Origin: Methanobacteriota archaeon
Lineage (GTDB): Archaea > Thermoplasmatota > Poseidoniia > Poseidoniales > Poseidoniaceae
DNA length: 36,405 nucleotides
Direction: 5' to 3'
Assembly: GCA_002720095.2 (NCBI GenBank)
Contig: PBGP02000001.1
Coordinates: 1 to 36,405, forward strand
How positions within the stretch are numbered: position 1 is the stretch's first letter; every line of letters starts with the position of its first letter. Positions 34,559 to 36,405 of the stretch are shown one piece after another. Under the pieces are notes generated by a model that had not been told where the DNA came from, ran no database searches, and saw only the letters and a program-made list of their open reading frames with translations. The translations under genes and the position numbers were made by a program.

Positions 34559-34928
34559 TTAAAAAATTATTTACATCACATTTTAATTATTCTAAAATTA
34601 AATTCAGTGAGGCATTTATTGAATTAGCATGCGTCACTTTCATAAGGCCAACTAAAGTGGGAAGCCCGCTTGCGCTATCAAAGGCGTTGACGACAGAGCA
34701 TTTCAGTGCTGTGAAAATCGTCATCTGATAGTGTTAGCCGAAGTTAAGCGGCTGCGAGTAAACTTGTGGCCAGGTAGGTGATTAAACGACTAATTGCTAG
34801 TCGTGTGCAATGGTGCAAAATAATAAACAGAGCACCTTGCCAATTAATTAAAGGTTAACAGTTGTGACTAATTTATGATAAAACACTTGAGAAATATACT
34901 CCTAAGGATCAGGAATTCCATTCCAGGA
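34559..34928 (+). other. Spacer between secY and 16S rRNA
   Basis: 370 bases with no supported coding frame. The first ~85 are AT-rich with short T runs and probably end the secY transcript. From 34646 to 34841 the sequence is strongly foldable (see the candidate RNA). 34842-34928 is again AT-rich; AAATATAC near 34892-34899 could be a basal promoter element for 16S, or this may be leader sequence processed away. No 5S, tRNA or 23S gene is seen. Confidence 0.6.
34646..34841 (+). ncRNA. Candidate structured RNA of unknown class upstream of 16S
   Basis: Two adjoining folded blocks can be read by eye. Block one closes with GGCCA/TGGCC (34646-34650 with 34767-34771). It holds three arms: AAGTGGG/CCCGCTT (34655-34661 with 34665-34671), a longer arm CTATCA/TGATAG (34675-34680 with 34726-34731) containing GACGA/TCGTC (34689-34693 with 34718-34722), and AGCCG/CGGCT (34736-34740 with 34749-34753). 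Block two closes with GGTAGGTG/CACCTTGCC (34773-34780 with 34833-34841) around the perfect hairpin ACGACTA/TAGTCGT (34786-34792 with 34798-34804). It is either an independent RNA or part of the pre-16S leader; no known class recognised. Confidence 0.5.
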
Positions 34929-36397
<1,469 letters not shown>

Positions 36398-36405
36398 AAG
36401 AAAAC

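Noticed and set aside
34688-34800. 5S rRNA suggested by GAAGTTAAGC at 34740-34749
   Set aside because: The motif lies in the loop of hairpin AGCCG/CGGCT; the helices expected around it in 5S rRNA are absent.

Overview
The window is a stretch of an AT-rich euryarchaeal chromosome. The best fit is a planktonic marine member of the Thermoplasmatota, Marine Group II (Poseidoniales) or possibly Marine Group III. This rests on an archaeal 16S gene (34929-36397), the archaeal S10/spc ribosomal protein order including eL32, eL19, eS4, aIF1 and Rpp29, a group II chaperonin, archaeal tRNAs (one with a bulge-helix-bulge intron), and several large membrane-anchored surface proteins typical of these cells. 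Group assignment is inference; a 16S placement would settle it.

Region 1 (1-9754) is a mixed surface and housekeeping region. It holds the 3' part of a calcium-binding repeat surface protein, pyruvate kinase, tRNA-Ala(GGC), a small SprT/WLM-like zinc peptidase, tRNA-Trp(CCA) with a 97-nt intron that looks like a C/D-box guide RNA aimed at its own C34, a 35-codon eL41-like gene, tRNA-Arg(UCU), a membrane-anchored subtilase, a class I aminotransferase and two uncharacterised membrane proteins. Region 2 (9891-19913) holds a 1138-residue secreted/anchored protein, a thermosome subunit, a two-gene redox-like unit and a Hef-type helicase on the minus strand.

The two-gene unit (15118-18126) is the most unusual part. 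Gene one carries two flavodoxin domains fused to a domain that reads like the iron-sulfur subunit of a type E succinate dehydrogenase. Gene two reads like the HdrB/SdhE CCG-domain subunit. In both, the cysteines that normally hold Fe-S clusters are largely gone while the surrounding fold residues remain. I propose a flavin-based derivative of an SdhB-SdhE pair with few or no Fe-S clusters; this is inference from motif reading.

Region 3 (20156-34558) is a co-directional ribosomal protein super-operon: uL3-uL4-uL23-uL2-uS19-uL22-uS3-uL29-aIF1-Rpp29-uS17-uL14-uL24-eS4-uL5-uS14-uS8-uL6-eL32-eL19-uL18-uS5-uL30-uL15-SecY. Junctions are tight, and many starts follow GGTGA-type ribosome binding sites that match the anti-Shine-Dalgarno at the end of the 16S gene. 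Oddities are a SAP domain fused to eL32, four extra membrane helices ahead of SecY, and acidic tails on several proteins. Region 4 (34559-36405) has a 370-base gap with strongly foldable sequence, a candidate unassigned RNA, followed by the full 16S rRNA gene. No mobile element, CRISPR array or prophage is visible.
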